This document shows, in pieces, positions 1 through 9,690 of a DNA stretch of 64,000 bases. Location: the NCBI GenBank assembly GCA_000949895.1, contig JWIT01000001.1, positions 186,001-250,000 on the forward strand, written 5' to 3'. Below the pieces are notes generated by a model. That model did not search any database. It saw nothing but the letters and a program-made list of their open reading frames with translations, and had not been told where the DNA came from. The position numbers and the translations under genes are program-made. Numbering within the stretch: the first letter of the stretch is position 1; each line of letters starts with the position of its first letter. The stretch is from Agrobacterium arsenijevicii. Its GTDB lineage: Bacteria > Pseudomonadota > Alphaproteobacteria > Rhizobiales > Rhizobiaceae.

Positions 1-868
1 TTAAATCACCATATCCCAGAAGCTTCGCTATTTGCGCAACACTGAAAAGCGAAAAAGGCGAACTGGATGACGGTGCGCGCCATTCCACGATCGGCAGATC
101 CTTGGCAACGCCACGCGTTTCGAAGTAGCCGCGGATTTCCTTTTCGCCGCCGAGCGTGTCGACCAGCTTGTTGGCAAGCGCCTGCCTGCCGGTGAAAATC
201 GATCCGTCCGCCAGTTTCAGCACATCCTCACGCGGCAGCTTGCGACGATCGGCCACAAGGTCGACGAACCAGCCGTAGCTGTCCATCACCATGGAGCGGA
301 TCATCGTCTTTGCCTCTTCAGGCGCCTCGTGGAACGGCGACGGCTCCGCCTTCATGGGAGAGGACTTTATTTCCTGCAGTGAGACGCCGAGCTTGTCCAT
401 CAGCTGGCCGATCTGGGGATATTGAAAGATCACGCCGATCGAGCCGGTAATCGAGGTTTCTCCGGCGATGATGACATCACCGGCAGACGCGATCATATAA
501 CCTGCGGAAGCGGCGAGCGTGCGGACGTCGGACACGACCGGCTTCTTTTCCGCAACGCCGCGAATGGCCTTGAAGATGCGCTCCCCACCATAGGTGGTGC
601 CGCCGGGCGACGAAATCGAAACGATCAGTCCTTTGACATTGTCGCTCTTGGCAATCTTGTCGAGCCGCTCCAGAAGTTCGGTATTGTCCTGGATCAGGCC
701 GGAAATCTGGACACGGGCGATATGGGGTCTCTCGCTTTGCTGCGGGGCCACCCATAAAAACCGGTAGAGGCCGAAAATGCCGGCGACAAACAGAAGAACA
801 GCGGCAATCCGCCAGAAAGTCAGCTTGCGGCGCAATCGCCTGCGATCCGCTATCGCCATATTATCCAT
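1..868 (-). CDS. sppA: Signal peptide peptidase SppA (S49 family), partial at the left edge
   Basis: Membrane serine protease that degrades cleaved signal peptides and other peptides in the membrane. The frame is open from the ATG at 866-868 to the window edge (289 codons), so the C-terminus is missing. A basic N-terminus is followed by one membrane segment at about residues 18-37. S49 landmarks are visible: SSPGG near residue 87, the nucleophile Ser121 in AASAGYM, and Lys173 in the IKSSPMK stretch. The 52-residue Ser-Lys spacing equals that of the Bacillus SppA dyad (from memory). A second in-frame ATG lies three codons downstream (857-859), so the exact start is open. The gene is divergent from lptC. 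Confidence 0.9.
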   Translation of the reverse strand, partial: MDNMAIADRRRLRRKLTFWRIAAVLLFVAGIFGLYRFLWVAPQQSERPHIARVQISGLIQDNTELLERLDKIAKSDNVKGLIVSISSPGGTTYGGERIFKAIRGVAEKKPVVSDVRTLAASAGYMIASAGDVIIAGETSITGSIGVIFQYPQIGQLMDKLGVSLQEIKSSPMKAEPSPFHEAPEEAKTMIRSMVMDSYGWFVDLVADRRKLPREDVLKLADGSIFTGRQALANKLVDTLGGEKEIRGYFETRGVAKDLPIVEWRAPSSSSPFSLFSVAQIAKLLGYGDL

Positions 869-989
869 CGAAAACCTCTGCCATCCGGCCTTTGAAGCGA
901 CATAAGCATCATGGCCATATGGTTCTTCTAGCGCGAAGCCGCAAGGAAACAATAAGGAAACCAGAATTACGATTAAATTCGCATTTCCC

Positions 990-1019
990 TTGCACCTTTC
1001 CAGACAAAAACCATATTGG
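990..1019 (+). promoter_or_regulatory. Possible sigma-70 promoter for the lpt block
   Basis: TTGCAC (990-995) and TATTGG (1014-1019) are separated by 18 bases, 64 bases before the proposed lptC start. The match is moderate and is only a suggestion; no other good hexamer pair was seen in the sppA-lptC spacer. Confidence 0.3.
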
Positions 1020-1082
1020 CAGGACAAAGCACTCGTGCCAAAGACATCAAGATAAACATTTGAACTTCGTTTGCGCGCCAGA

Positions 1083-1781
1083 ATGGTGCCCAAGAAGTTT
1101 TCCGGACCCACTCTTATGCTCGAAAGACTCCGCGAACCCGCGCCAGCATTTCCGCTGCCCAACGACCAGAACGGCGCTTATGAGCGCGCGCTCAGGCATT
1201 CCGCGCGCGTGAAGCGGCTGAAAATCATTCTGCCACTCGGTGCGGCGATCATTTCGTTCGCCTTCGTCGCCGTTTCACTCATCCGGACCTGGGCGCCCGA
1301 AGAGGTCTCGCTTGAAAGCGCAAGGATCGAGGACGGCAAGATCGTGATGGAAAAACCAGCCGTCGCAGGCCGCAACGAGAAGGGGATCGATTATTCCATG
1401 AACGCCGACCGTGCGTTGCAGGATATCGCCAATCCCAACCTCATGACGCTCGAAAAGGTTCTGGCCGCGGTGCCGGTGAACGACAGCGTTGCGCAGGTGA
1501 TCGCCAAGGAAGGCATTTTCGACCGGGCCACCAACACGCTGAAGATGACCGCCCCTTTTGACATCAATCTCAGCAATGGCATACAAGCGAAGTTCCAGTC
1601 TGCTGATGTCGATTTGAAGGCCGGAAAAATGAGCAGCAAAGAGCCGGTTTCGATCAAAACAAACGACGGTGCCATTGTTGCGCAATCGATTGATATCGCC
1701 GATAATGGCAAGACGATTACATTTTCGGGGCAGGTACGCGCGCGTATCGCTGCATCCAATATCAAGAATGAAGCCAAGTGA
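1083..1781 (+). CDS. lptC: LPS export ABC transporter periplasmic protein LptC
   Basis: Bitopic inner-membrane protein that passes lipopolysaccharide from LptBFG to LptA. A basic stretch (HSARVKRLK) is followed by a single hydrophobic helix (IILPLGAAIISFAFVAVSL) and a beta-rich periplasmic domain of the LptC/DUF1239 type. About 232 residues, longer than enterobacterial LptC but normal for rhizobia. The ATG at 1083 is used; the ATG at 1116 is an alternative, and a TTG at 1071 is also in frame. It is followed at once by lptA and lptB on the same strand, which supports the assignment despite weak family conservation. Confidence 0.85.
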   Translation: MVPKKFSGPTLMLERLREPAPAFPLPNDQNGAYERALRHSARVKRLKIILPLGAAIISFAFVAVSLIRTWAPEEVSLESARIEDGKIVMEKPAVAGRNEKGIDYSMNADRALQDIANPNLMTLEKVLAAVPVNDSVAQVIAKEGIFDRATNTLKMTAPFDINLSNGIQAKFQSADVDLKAGKMSSKEPVSIKTNDGAIVAQSIDIADNGKTITFSGQVRARIAASNIKNEAK

Positions 1782-1794
1782 GAGCCCGGTCCAG

Positions 1795-2361
1795 ATGATG
1801 CAAGTTTCCCGCCCCGTTTCCCTTGGCAAATCCGCAGGTGTCACAGCCGCTGCTATTGCTTTTTCCTGTCTTGCAACCGTGGCTTTCGCCCAGAGCACGA
1901 CCAGCAACATGACAGGCGTCAAGCTCTCCGGTGATCAGCCGATCGCCATCGAAAGCGATCAGCTCGAAATCCGGGATCAGGAGCGCAAGGCCTATTTCAC
2001 CGGTAACGTGAAAGTTGTGCAGGGCACGACCACCCTTCAGGCCGGCAAGATGACGGTCAATTACAAGGGTGAAGGTTCCTCGCTCACCAGCGGCGACGCC
2101 AATATCGAAAAAATCTTCGTCGACAATAACGTCTACCTGACGTCCGAGACCCAGAAGGCAACGGCCGATCACGGCGAATTCGACATGGCGGCGCAGACCT
2201 TCATTCTGACGGGCAAGCAGGTTGTGCTGTCCGAGGGCACGAATGTCTTCACCGGCTGCAAGCTCACCGTTCTGATGAATTCGGGACAGGCGAAGCTCGA
2301 AAGCTGCGGCGGCCCTGTCCGGATCATGCTCGATCCGAAATCGCAGCAGAAGAAACAGTAG
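1795..2361 (+). CDS. lptA: Periplasmic LPS transport protein LptA
   Basis: Periplasmic bridge protein that carries lipopolysaccharide to the outer-membrane LptDE complex. The ATG at 1795 gives 188 residues with a signal peptide (VTAAAIAFSCLATVAFA then QS) and an OstA/LptA beta-jellyroll domain, starting near QPIAIESDQLEIRD and including KAYFTGNVKVVQG. An ATG at 1768 is in frame but would overlap the end of lptC and put nine residues before the signal peptide. The start at 1795 follows a GAGAG stretch at good spacing. It lies 13 bases after lptC and 9 before lptB, so the three are almost certainly co-transcribed. Confidence 0.9.
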   Translation: MMQVSRPVSLGKSAGVTAAAIAFSCLATVAFAQSTTSNMTGVKLSGDQPIAIESDQLEIRDQERKAYFTGNVKVVQGTTTLQAGKMTVNYKGEGSSLTSGDANIEKIFVDNNVYLTSETQKATADHGEFDMAAQTFILTGKQVVLSEGTNVFTGCKLTVLMNSGQAKLESCGGPVRIMLDPKSQQKKQ

Positions 2362-2370
2362 TCTCACCTC

Positions 2371-3180
2371 GTGAAGATACCCTCGATCTCAAAAATATTT
2401 GGCGGCGGGCGCGACCGACCTGTTGACGCGGCGTCGCAGGCCGATAAGGCTCGCTATGAAGGCACCCTGATCGCGCATGGTCTGACGAAGACCTATAATA
2501 CGCGCCGGGTCGTCAACGGCGTTTCGCTGGTCGTGCGTCGTGGCGAAGCTGTCGGGCTGCTTGGTCCGAACGGCGCAGGCAAAACCACCTGCTTTTACAT
2601 GATCACGGGCCTCGTGCCCGTTGATAGCGGCAAGATCGCCATCAACGGCAACGATGTCACCACCATGCCGATGTACCGGCGTGCCCGCCTCGGCGTCGGT
2701 TATCTGCCGCAGGAAGCCTCGATCTTTCGTGGACTGACTGTCGAGGAAAACATCCGTGCCGTGCTGGAAGTGCACGAGCCCGACAGCGCCAAGCGCAGCC
2801 GCAAGCTCGATGAGTTGCTGGAAGAGTTCCACATTGCGCAGCTGCGCAAGTCGCCGGCCGTCGCGCTGTCGGGTGGCGAACGTCGCCGTCTGGAAATCGC
2901 CCGTGCTCTCGCGACCGATCCGACCTTCATGCTTCTGGACGAACCTTTTGCGGGCGTCGATCCGATCTCCGTCAGCGATATCCAGAACCTCGTCAGACAT
3001 CTGACCGCACGCGGGATCGGCGTTCTGATCACCGACCATAATGTTCGCGAAACGCTCGGCCTCATTGACCGCGCCTATATCATCCATGCCGGTGAAGTTC
3101 TGACCCATGGCCGTGCGGACGATATCGTCAACAATCCGGACGTGCGCCGGCTGTATCTCGGCAATAATTTTAGCCTTTGA
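2371..3180 (+). CDS. lptB: LPS export ABC transporter ATP-binding protein LptB
   Basis: Cytoplasmic ATPase of the LptB2FGC complex that powers lipopolysaccharide extraction from the inner membrane. 269 residues with a GTG start 9 bases after lptA. Walker A is GPNGAGKT (Lys71), the signature is LSGGERRR, Walker B is FMLLDEPFAGVDP, and the switch histidine lies in ITDHN. The LptB-type sequence LPQEASIFRGLTVEENI is also present. About 30 extra N-terminal residues precede the ABC domain, as is common in rhizobia. rpoN lies downstream, a very conserved proteobacterial neighbourhood. Confidence 0.95.
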   Translation: MKIPSISKIFGGGRDRPVDAASQADKARYEGTLIAHGLTKTYNTRRVVNGVSLVVRRGEAVGLLGPNGAGKTTCFYMITGLVPVDSGKIAINGNDVTTMPMYRRARLGVGYLPQEASIFRGLTVEENIRAVLEVHEPDSAKRSRKLDELLEEFHIAQLRKSPAVALSGGERRRLEIARALATDPTFMLLDEPFAGVDPISVSDIQNLVRHLTARGIGVLITDHNVRETLGLIDRAYIIHAGEVLTHGRADDIVNNPDVRRLYLGNNFSL

Positions 3181-3333
3181 CCCCTTGGGCGCGAAAGATT
3201 CTTCATCGCGCCCCGCGCTGACGCTTGACCAAACATAATAAAAAAGCAATTTTTGGGCCAAGTTTCGTTGCCTTCGCAAAATTTATGAAATTTGTGGCAA
3301 TGTAGAAGCTGTAAAGGGAGTTTCGCGTCCGCC

Positions 3334-4884
3334 ATGGCATTATCTGCCAGCCTTTTGCTGCGTCAAAACCAGTCTCTCGTGATGACACCGCAACTGATGC
3401 AGTCCATCCAGCTGCTTCAGATGACGCATTTCGAACTGACGCAGTTCATCGCGCAGGAGGTGGAACGCAATCCGCTGCTTGAAATTGCAGCAAACGACGG
3501 CGATTTGGGCAGCGACACCCCTGTTGATGCGGAGAATTTCGGCGATGCCGACGGCGAGGCTTCGGACAAATCCGCCCCGGTAACCGCCGACAGCGACGAC
3601 TGGTACGGTGAGCGCGCCGCCAATCTCGGCGAGCAGCTCGATACCAGTTTCGAAAACGTCTTTCCCGATGATGCCGAACCCAGAAAGCCCGACGCCCCCG
3701 AGCTGGCGGGCCAATGGAAATCCATGCCTGGGCAGGAGTCAGGCGAAAGTTACGATCTCGACGACTTCGTTGCGGCGAAACAAAGCCTTGGCGACCATCT
3801 CAATCAGCAATTGCCACTCGCCATATCCTCTGCTGAGGACAGGATGATCGCCGATGCGCTGATCGGCCAGATCGACGAGACCGGATATATCGCGACGGAT
3901 GCCGTCGATGACGTCGCCGAACGGCTGGGAACCGCCCCGTCGGCCGTGGAGCGCGTTTTGGGGATACTTCAGGGCTTCGACCCTCCCGGCGTGTTTTCCC
4001 GTTCGCTGAGCGAGTGTCTGGCGATCCAGCTCGCGCAGAAGGACCGGCTCGATCCGGCAATGCGGGCTTTCATCGACAATCTGGAGCTTCTGGCAAAACG
4101 GGATTTCGCGACGTTGAAAAAGCTCTGCGGTGTCGACGAGGAAGACCTTCTCGACATGCTGGCGGAAATTCGCACGCTCAATCCGCGTCCTGGCGCCGGT
4201 TACGAGTCGACCGTTTCCGAGACCATCGTTCCGGATATCATCATTCGCCCCTCCTCCACTGGTGGCTGGCTTGTGGAAATCAATCCCGAAACCCTGCCGC
4301 GCGTGCTCATCAACCAGACCTATTTCGCCGAGGTTTCAAAGCATAAGAGCCGCAAAGGAGAGGATCAGGATTTCCTTTCCGAATGCATGCAGACGGCCCA
4401 CTGGCTGACCCGCAGCCTCGACCAGCGCGCCAGAACGATCATGAAGGTAGCGACCGAAATCGTGCGCCAGCAGGATGCCTTTCTCGTCAATGGCGTAGAC
4501 CACCTGCGCCCGCTGAACCTCAAGACGGTGGCTGAAGCCATCAAGATGCACGAATCCACCGTCAGCCGGGTGACGTCGAAGAAATACATGCTGACACCGC
4601 GCGGGCTGTTCGAGCTGAAATATTTCTTCAGCGTCTCCATCAGCTCCGTGGAAGGCGGCGACAGCCATTCGGCGGAAGCGGTGCGTCACCGCATCAAGGC
4701 GATGATCGCGCAGGAGGCGGCCGACGCGGTGCTTTCCGACGACGACATCGTCGATAACCTGAAAAAGAGCGGCATCGATCTCGCCCGCCGCACCGTCGCC
4801 AAATATCGCGAGGCGATGAACATCCCCTCCTCCGTTCAGAGGCGCAGGGAAAAGAAAGCGCTCGCCAGATTATCCGCCTGCTGA
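3334..4884 (+). CDS. rpoN: RNA polymerase sigma-54 factor RpoN
   Basis: Alternative sigma factor that recognises -24/-12 promoters and needs AAA+ activators; in rhizobia it controls nitrogen and dicarboxylate genes. 516 residues from the ATG at 3334 (MALSASLLLRQNQSL). Region I is Gln/Leu-rich (MTPQLMQSIQLLQM), an acidic linker spans about residues 50-120, then come the core-binding and helix-turn-helix domains. The RpoN box ARRTVAKYRE is at 484-493. The 14 extra codons upstream of 3334 begin with no convincing site and are not family-like. The gap from lptB is about 150 bases, so it may have its own promoter. Confidence 0.96.
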   Translation: MALSASLLLRQNQSLVMTPQLMQSIQLLQMTHFELTQFIAQEVERNPLLEIAANDGDLGSDTPVDAENFGDADGEASDKSAPVTADSDDWYGERAANLGEQLDTSFENVFPDDAEPRKPDAPELAGQWKSMPGQESGESYDLDDFVAAKQSLGDHLNQQLPLAISSAEDRMIADALIGQIDETGYIATDAVDDVAERLGTAPSAVERVLGILQGFDPPGVFSRSLSECLAIQLAQKDRLDPAMRAFIDNLELLAKRDFATLKKLCGVDEEDLLDMLAEIRTLNPRPGAGYESTVSETIVPDIIIRPSSTGGWLVEINPETLPRVLINQTYFAEVSKHKSRKGEDQDFLSECMQTAHWLTRSLDQRARTIMKVATEIVRQQDAFLVNGVDHLRPLNLKTVAEAIKMHESTVSRVTSKKYMLTPRGLFELKYFFSVSISSVEGGDSHSAEAVRHRIKAMIAQEAADAVLSDDDIVDNLKKSGIDLARRTVAKYREAMNIPSSVQRRREKKALARLSAC

Positions 4885-5129
4885 GCGGCGCAAACCATCA
4901 CGTTTCCGGGGCTTTTCGGCCGCACTCCGGCTGCGCCATTGACTCTTGCCACGTCAGGGGCTAGAAGCCCGCCGCACACGTAAGCAAAGTCATTTGTAAC
5001 GGAATAATCTCCACCGTCCACGGGCGTATAATTCGAATGGAGGCTTTTTAAGGTCTTCGAAACGCTTGGATGCGCGCTCGGCTTGACGTAAGCTGGTACT
5101 CGCAAATCACTACAAAAAGGAAAATTTCC

Positions 5130-5711
5130 ATGAGTGTGCGTGTATCTGGTAAACATATGGAGATCGGCGAATCTTTCCGTCAACGGATCGAGGACAATAT
5201 AGGTCTGGCAGTTACCAAATACTTCGATGGGGGGTATTCAGGCCAAGTGACCGTGGAGAAGTCCGGATCGCGTTTTGCAGCTGATTGCAAGCTGCATCTC
5301 GACACGGGCGTTGTGTTGCATGCGGCGGGTCAGGCAAATGATCCGCAAGCGAGTTTCGACGCCGCCGCTGAGCGGATCGAGAAGCGCCTGCGTCGCTACA
5401 AACGGAAGCTGAAGGACCATCATTACAATGGTTCTGCGGCGAACGGTGCGATGCCGGAAATCGCCTATACGGTGATGGATGCTGTTCCCGATGAGGACCA
5501 TGAGGTTCCCGAAGATTACGCACCCACGATCGTGGCGGAAAGTTCGAAACAGATAAAGACGATGTCCGTTGCCAGCGCCGTGATGGCGCTCGACATGACG
5601 GACGAACCGGTTCTGCTCTTCCGCAGCCCGGGCAAGGAATATCTCAACATCGTCTACCGACGTCATGACGGCAATATTGGCTGGATCGACGCGGAAACGA
5701 TCAAGAGCTGA
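5130..5711 (+). CDS. hpf: Ribosome hibernation-promoting factor, long form (HPF/RaiA)
   Basis: Binds the 30S decoding region and dimerises ribosomes in stationary phase. 193 residues from the ATG at 5130, preceded by AAAGGAAAA. The N-terminal S30AE domain (about 1-105, MSVRVSGKHMEIGESFRQRI) is joined by an acidic linker to the C-terminal domain typical of the long form (about 130-193, VLLFRSPGKEYLNIVYRR). It lies between rpoN and ptsN, the standard position in proteobacteria. The 245-base spacer from rpoN suggests an independent promoter; TTGACG at 5083-5088 is a possible -35, but no good -10 was seen. Confidence 0.93.
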   Translation: MSVRVSGKHMEIGESFRQRIEDNIGLAVTKYFDGGYSGQVTVEKSGSRFAADCKLHLDTGVVLHAAGQANDPQASFDAAAERIEKRLRRYKRKLKDHHYNGSAANGAMPEIAYTVMDAVPDEDHEVPEDYAPTIVAESSKQIKTMSVASAVMALDMTDEPVLLFRSPGKEYLNIVYRRHDGNIGWIDAETIKS

Positions 5712-5793
5712 ACAGTCTGACAAGACATGGGAGGCAGATCGCGAAAGCGTATCTGCCTCCTGCATCGTCTCGATGGCATGAAGGAAAAAGAGA

Positions 5794-6255
5794 ATGGCGT
5801 TGGCAGATTTGCTGCAACAAGATGCGATTATTCCCGCCCTCAAGGTGAATTCCAAAAAGCAATTGCTTCAGGAGCTGGCCGCAAAGGCAGCCAGAATTAC
5901 CGGAGTCTCGGAACGGGAAGTTTTCGACGTCATCCTCCAGCGTGAAAAGCTCGGCTCCACCGGTGTGGGGCACGGCATCGCCATTCCGCATGGCAAGCTC
6001 AACAGCATCCATCAGATCACCGGCGTCTTCGCACGTCTTGAAACACCGGTCGATTTCGAAGCGCTGGACGACCAGCCGGTCGATCTGGTTTTTCTGCTGC
6101 TCGCCCCTGAAGGCGCTGGCGCGGATCACCTGAAGGCGCTGTCCAGAATTGCGCGCGCATTGCGCGATCCCGAACTGGTGGCCAAGCTGCGCGCCACCGA
6201 TTCCGATACGGCAATCTACGCTTTCCTCAATCAGGAACAGACGACAGTCGCCTGA
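5794..6255 (+). CDS. ptsN: Nitrogen-regulatory phosphotransferase protein EIIA-Ntr (PtsN)
   Basis: Phospho-acceptor of the nitrogen PTS (PtsP-PtsO-PtsN), a regulatory chain that links nitrogen state to potassium transport and sensor kinases. 153 residues, one PTS EIIA type-2 domain. The phosphorylated histidine is His66 in GIAIPHGK. It starts at ATG 5794, 82 bases after hpf, and ends about 30 bases before a strong two-way terminator. Its place downstream of rpoN and hpf is conserved and supports the name over sugar-specific EIIA proteins. Confidence 0.94.
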   Translation: MALADLLQQDAIIPALKVNSKKQLLQELAAKAARITGVSEREVFDVILQREKLGSTGVGHGIAIPHGKLNSIHQITGVFARLETPVDFEALDDQPVDLVFLLLAPEGAGADHLKALSRIARALRDPELVAKLRATDSDTAIYAFLNQEQTTVA

Positions 6256-6287
6256 TCGCAGGCTGCCTATCTTCCGTCCATGGTCAA

Positions 6288-6316
6288 AAAAAACGCGCCC
6301 TTAAGGCGCGTTTTTT
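6288..6316. terminator. Bidirectional terminator between ptsN and grpE
   Basis: An ACGCGCC / GGCGCGT stem is flanked by an A-run on the left and a T-run on the right, so it works as an intrinsic terminator from either side. It separates the convergent ptsN and grpE genes. Confidence 0.9.
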
Positions 6317-6334
6317 ATTAAGTGAGGAAATGCT

Positions 6335-6970
6335 TCACGCATCCTTCTCGTTGACGGACGCGGTGCCCGGCTCGGCCGATGTGGCGACCTCCACCTTCGG
6401 GCCGCCCTTGGCGACGCCGACCATGGCAGGACGCAGCACCCGGTCACCGATGGTGAAACCGGCCTGAACCACCTGAAGCACGGTATTGTTCGGAACCGCG
6501 GGGTTCGGAATTTCAAACATTGCCTGGTGGAAATTCGGATCGAACTTCTGGCCTTCGGCATCGATCTTTTTGACGCCATGGCGCTCCAGCGTCGACAGCA
6601 TTGAGCGCTCGGTCATCTCGACACCTTCGATCAGGCCGTTGAGACCGGCTTCACCATTGGTCTTGAGTTCATCCGGAATGGCTTCGAGAGCCCGGCGAAG
6701 ATTATCGGAAACCGCAAGCATGTCGCGCGCGAAACCGGCCAGTGAATAGGACTTCGCATCCTTGATTTCACGTTCGGTGCGACGACGAAGATTGTCCATT
6801 TCCGCCGCAAGACGCAGGAACTTGTCGCGCAGATCGGCATTTTCGGCCCTGAGCAGCTCGACCGGATCGAGCTCGGCAGCTTCCACCGTTTCTTCCCCGG
6901 CAAATGCGGGTTCGATAAACTCTTCGGCGACGTCCGCGTCAGGTCCGGGCTTTTTTGTATCGTCGGTCAT
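6335..6970 (-). CDS. grpE: Nucleotide exchange factor GrpE
   Basis: Cochaperone that releases ADP from DnaK. 211 residues: an acidic N-terminus, a long helical region (about 40-115, [19 protein letters not shown]) that forms the dimer coiled coil, and a C-terminal beta domain with the GrpE signature around [12 protein letters not shown] and [18 protein letters not shown]. It lies 113 bases downstream of hrcA on the same strand, a standard heat-shock pairing. The ATG at 6970 is preceded by GGAGAACGTC, a good ribosome site. Confidence 0.95.
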   Translation of the reverse strand: MTDDTKKPGPDADVAEEFIEPAFAGEETVEAAELDPVELLRAENADLRDKFLRLAAEMDNLRRRTEREIKDAKSYSLAGFARDMLAVSDNLRRALEAIPDELKTNGEAGLNGLIEGVEMTERSMLSTLERHGVKKIDAEGQKFDPNFHQAMFEIPNPAVPNNTVLQVVQAGFTIGDRVLRPAMVGVAKGGPKVEVATSAEPGTASVNEKDA

Positions 6971-7083
6971 GACGTTCTCCAGATTTGAATATTGTTGGTT
7001 GCGCCCGATATCGAGGTTTGACGGGCAAAAATCAAGGCTTGCGGCGAAAAGCTTGCCGCATTCTCTGACCTTGCGGGCTTGTC

Positions 7084-8175
7084 CTATCTCTGCTTTCGGG
7101 AAAGGCGGGCCATGATTTGCGCGGTGTAGTCCACCATAGGCACGATACGGGCATAATTGAGCCTGGTGGGGCCGATGACGCCCACCGCACCCACGACGCG
7201 ATTTTCCTCATCCCGATAGGGCGCGACGATGAGCGATGAGCCAGACAGCGAAAACAGCTTGTTTTCCGAGCCTATGAAAATCCTGACCCCCGAGCCGCTT
7301 TCCGCAAGATTGAGGATTTCGATGAGATTTTCCTTACGCTCCAGATCGTCGAACAGCAGGCGTACGCGATCGATATCTTCCTCACCGGCGAGGCCCTCGA
7401 GCAGGTTGGAGCGTCCGCGGACGATCAGACGGCCGAGTTTGCCATCCTCATTGTCACCCGCCCATATGGCGAGACCACGTTCGATGAGGTCCTGCGCCAG
7501 CGTGCCGAGTTCCGATTGCAATTCCGCGCGCTGCGTCTGAAACTGGGTCCGCAGTTCCTGCAGCGTCTGGCCGGAAAGATGGGCATTGATGAAATTCGCC
7601 GCCTCGGTCAATTGCGATGACGAAATGCCGGCTGGCAATTCGATGATACGGTTTTCGACCTGATTGTGGTCGCCCACCAGCACGGCAAGCGCCTTGGTGG
7701 GCTCCAGCCGGATGAATTCGACATGTTTGAGGATGACGTCGTTCTTGGCCGTCAGCACGAGGCCGGCGCCACGCGACATGCCTGATAGCATGCGGCTTGC
7801 CTCCGTCAGCAGCCCTTCCAGCGATTGCTCGTGGCCGGCAACCGGACCGATCTGCCGGTCGATGCTTGCCCTCTCGTCGGCAGGCAGATCACCCACCTGC
7901 ATGAAGGCATCAACGAAGAAGCGCAGCCCCGTCTGGGTGGGCAGGCGCCCGGCGCTGATATGCGGCGAATAGATGAGGCCCAGTTCCTCGAGGTCGCTCA
8001 TCACATTGCGCACGGAGGCGGGTGAAAGTGACATCGGCAACAGCCGCGACAGGCTGCGCGACCCCAGGGGTTCGCCGGTGTCGAGATAGCCTTCGACGAT
8101 GCGCCGGAAAATCTCCCGCGACCGTTCATCCAGCAGCGATGCCTGATCTTTTGAAAGCGGTGCGGAAAAACCCAT
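7084..8175 (-). CDS. hrcA: Heat-inducible transcription repressor HrcA
   Basis: Represses chaperone operons by binding CIRCE elements. 363 residues: an N-terminal winged-helix domain (about 15-95, with [13 protein letters not shown] and [18 protein letters not shown]), a GAF-like core and a conserved C-terminus ([26 protein letters not shown]). I looked for the CIRCE inverted repeat upstream of hrcA and grpE and did not find it, so autoregulation through CIRCE is not supported here; groESL elsewhere is the likely target. Divergent from rph. Confidence 0.95.
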   Translation of the reverse strand: MGFSAPLSKDQASLLDERSREIFRRIVEGYLDTGEPLGSRSLSRLLPMSLSPASVRNVMSDLEELGLIYSPHISAGRLPTQTGLRFFVDAFMQVGDLPADERASIDRQIGPVAGHEQSLEGLLTEASRMLSGMSRGAGLVLTAKNDVILKHVEFIRLEPTKALAVLVGDHNQVENRIIELPAGISSSQLTEAANFINAHLSGQTLQELRTQFQTQRAELQSELGTLAQDLIERGLAIWAGDNEDGKLGRLIVRGRSNLLEGLAGEEDIDRVRLLFDDLERKENLIEILNLAESGSGVRIFIGSENKLFSLSGSSLIVAPYRDEENRVVGAVGVIGPTRLNYARIVPMVDYTAQIMARLSRKQR

Positions 8176-8214
8176 CTTATCCGTTCTTTGTCGTCAAAAT
8201 CCTGTCCGTACCAA

Positions 8215-8220
8215 TATAAT
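8215..8220 (+). promoter_or_regulatory. Candidate -10 box for the rph-rdgB-hemW group
   Basis: A perfect TATAAT sits 92 bases before the rph start in the hrcA-rph divergent region. No good -35 is present at 16-18 bases upstream, so the site is only a candidate. Confidence 0.35.
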
Positions 8221-8311
8221 GCGTTGCACCGCTACGGCAAAACGGAAATTGGCTTTGCAAAAGCCCGGAGCGCGCCTTAGAAGGCAGGAACCAACATGGA
8301 GAGTGGATCAT

Positions 8312-9028
8312 ATGCGGCCTTCAGGCAGAAAAACCGATCAGATGCGCAAGGTTTCCTTCGAGCGCAATTTCTCGAAACACGCCGAAGGTTCCTGTCTGGT
8401 CAAATTCGGCGATACGCATGTGCTTGTCACCGCAAGCCTTGAGGAAAAGACGCCGCCGTGGCTGCGCAACAGCGGCAAGGGCTGGGTCACCGCCGAATAC
8501 GGCATGCTGCCACGCTCCACCAACGAGCGCATGAAACGCGAAGCTTCCGCTGGCAAGCAGGGTGGGCGCACGCAGGAAATCCAGCGCCTCATCGGCCGTT
8601 CGCTGCGTGCGGTTGTCGACCTGCAGGCGCTCGGCGAACGCCAGATCAGCATCGACTGCGACGTCATCCAGGCCGATGGCGGCACGCGCACGGCTTCCAT
8701 CACCGGCGCATGGATCGCCCTGCATGATTGCCTGAAATGGATGGAAACCCGCAACATGATCAAGGTCGAGAAGGTTCTGAAGGACCATATCGCCGCGATC
8801 TCCTGCGGCATCTTTGCAAAACAACCGGTTATAGATCTCGACTATCTGGAGGATTCCTCCGCCGAGACCGATGCGAATTTCGTCATCACCGGCTCCGGCG
8901 GCATCGTCGAAGTTCAGGGAACAGCGGAAGGCGCACCATTCTCCGAAGAGGAGTTCCTGACGCTGCTTGGTCTTGCAAAGGCCGGATGCAGCGAACTGGT
9001 CGCCCTTCAGAAACAGGCAATCGCCTGA
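8312..9028 (+). CDS. rph: Ribonuclease PH
   Basis: Phosphate-dependent 3'-5' exoribonuclease that trims tRNA 3' ends. 238 residues from the ATG at 8312, which opens with the usual [21 protein letters not shown]-terminus. The upstream extension to 8219 is not family-like. Conserved RNase PH elements include [14 protein letters not shown], the phosphate-binding Arg-rich [19 protein letters not shown] and [15 protein letters not shown]. rdgB follows after 17 bases and overlaps hemW, so the three probably form one transcript. Confidence 0.96.
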   Translation: MRPSGRKTDQMRKVSFERNFSKHAEGSCLVKFGDTHVLVTASLEEKTPPWLRNSGKGWVTAEYGMLPRSTNERMKREASAGKQGGRTQEIQRLIGRSLRAVVDLQALGERQISIDCDVIQADGGTRTASITGAWIALHDCLKWMETRNMIKVEKVLKDHIAAISCGIFAKQPVIDLDYLEDSSAETDANFVITGSGGIVEVQGTAEGAPFSEEEFLTLLGLAKAGCSELVALQKQAIA

Positions 9029-9045
9029 GCCGACAGGAAAACGTC

Positions 9046-9690
9046 ATGCGCAAGCTCGATACCAGAACGATCGTCGTCGCCAGCCACAACAAGGGCAAGA
9101 TCGCCGAAATCGCCGACCTGATCGGGCCTTTCGGCTTTTCCGCCAAATCGGCCGCGGAGTTGAACTTCGTGGAGCCGGACGAGACGGGCACCACCTTCGA
9201 GGAAAATGCCGCCATCAAGGCGCTCGCCTCCGCAAAGGCCTCCGGCCTGCCCGCTCTGTCTGACGATTCCGGTCTGGTGATTGACGCGCTGGATGGCGCG
9301 CCAGGTGTCTATACCGCCAATTGGGCGGAGACGGCCGACGGCACGCGCGACTTCGCCATGGCCATGCAGAAGGTCGAGGATGCGCTTGCGGAACGCGGTG
9401 CATCGAAACCGGAAGACCGCACGGGCCGCTTCGTCAGCGTGCTGTGCCTTGCCTGGCCGGACGGGCATCTCGAATATTTTCGCGGCGAAGTTGAAGGCAC
9501 GGTGGCGTGGCCACCGCGCGGAACCAGCGGTTTCGGTTATGACCCCATCTTCAAGCCGGAAGGATACGACACCACATTCGGTGAAATGACCGGAGACGAA
9601 AAACACGGCTGGAAGCATGGCGATGCCTTTGCGCTCTCACACCGTGCCCGCGCCTTCAAAAAATTCGTCGAAACCTGTCTGGAGGCATGA
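9046..9690 (+). CDS. rdgB: dITP/XTP pyrophosphatase RdgB (Ham1 family)
   Basis: House-cleaning enzyme that hydrolyses dITP, ITP and XTP to monophosphates and keeps deaminated purines out of DNA. 214 residues from the ATG at 9046. The substrate loop is [13 protein letters not shown] and the metal and active-site motif is [21 protein letters not shown]; the C-terminal signature is GFGYDPIF followed by LSHRARAF. The same frame is open further upstream over rph, but that part is out-of-frame shadow. The stop overlaps the hemW start by four bases (ATGA). Confidence 0.95.
   Translation: MRKLDTRTIVVASHNKGKIAEIADLIGPFGFSAKSAAELNFVEPDETGTTFEENAAIKALASAKASGLPALSDDSGLVIDALDGAPGVYTANWAETADGTRDFAMAMQKVEDALAERGASKPEDRTGRFVSVLCLAWPDGHLEYFRGEVEGTVAWPPRGTSGFGYDPIFKPEGYDTTFGEMTGDEKHGWKHGDAFALSHRARAFKKFVETCLEA

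Noticed and set aside
892..1212. 106-codon plus-strand frame between sppA and lptC
   Set aside because: It overlaps the lptC start in another frame, has no ribosome site or family features, and its composition looks random.
8176..8311. Possible CIRCE element in the hrcA-rph region
   Set aside because: I looked for the TTAGCACTC/GAGTGCTAA repeat and found nothing close to it.
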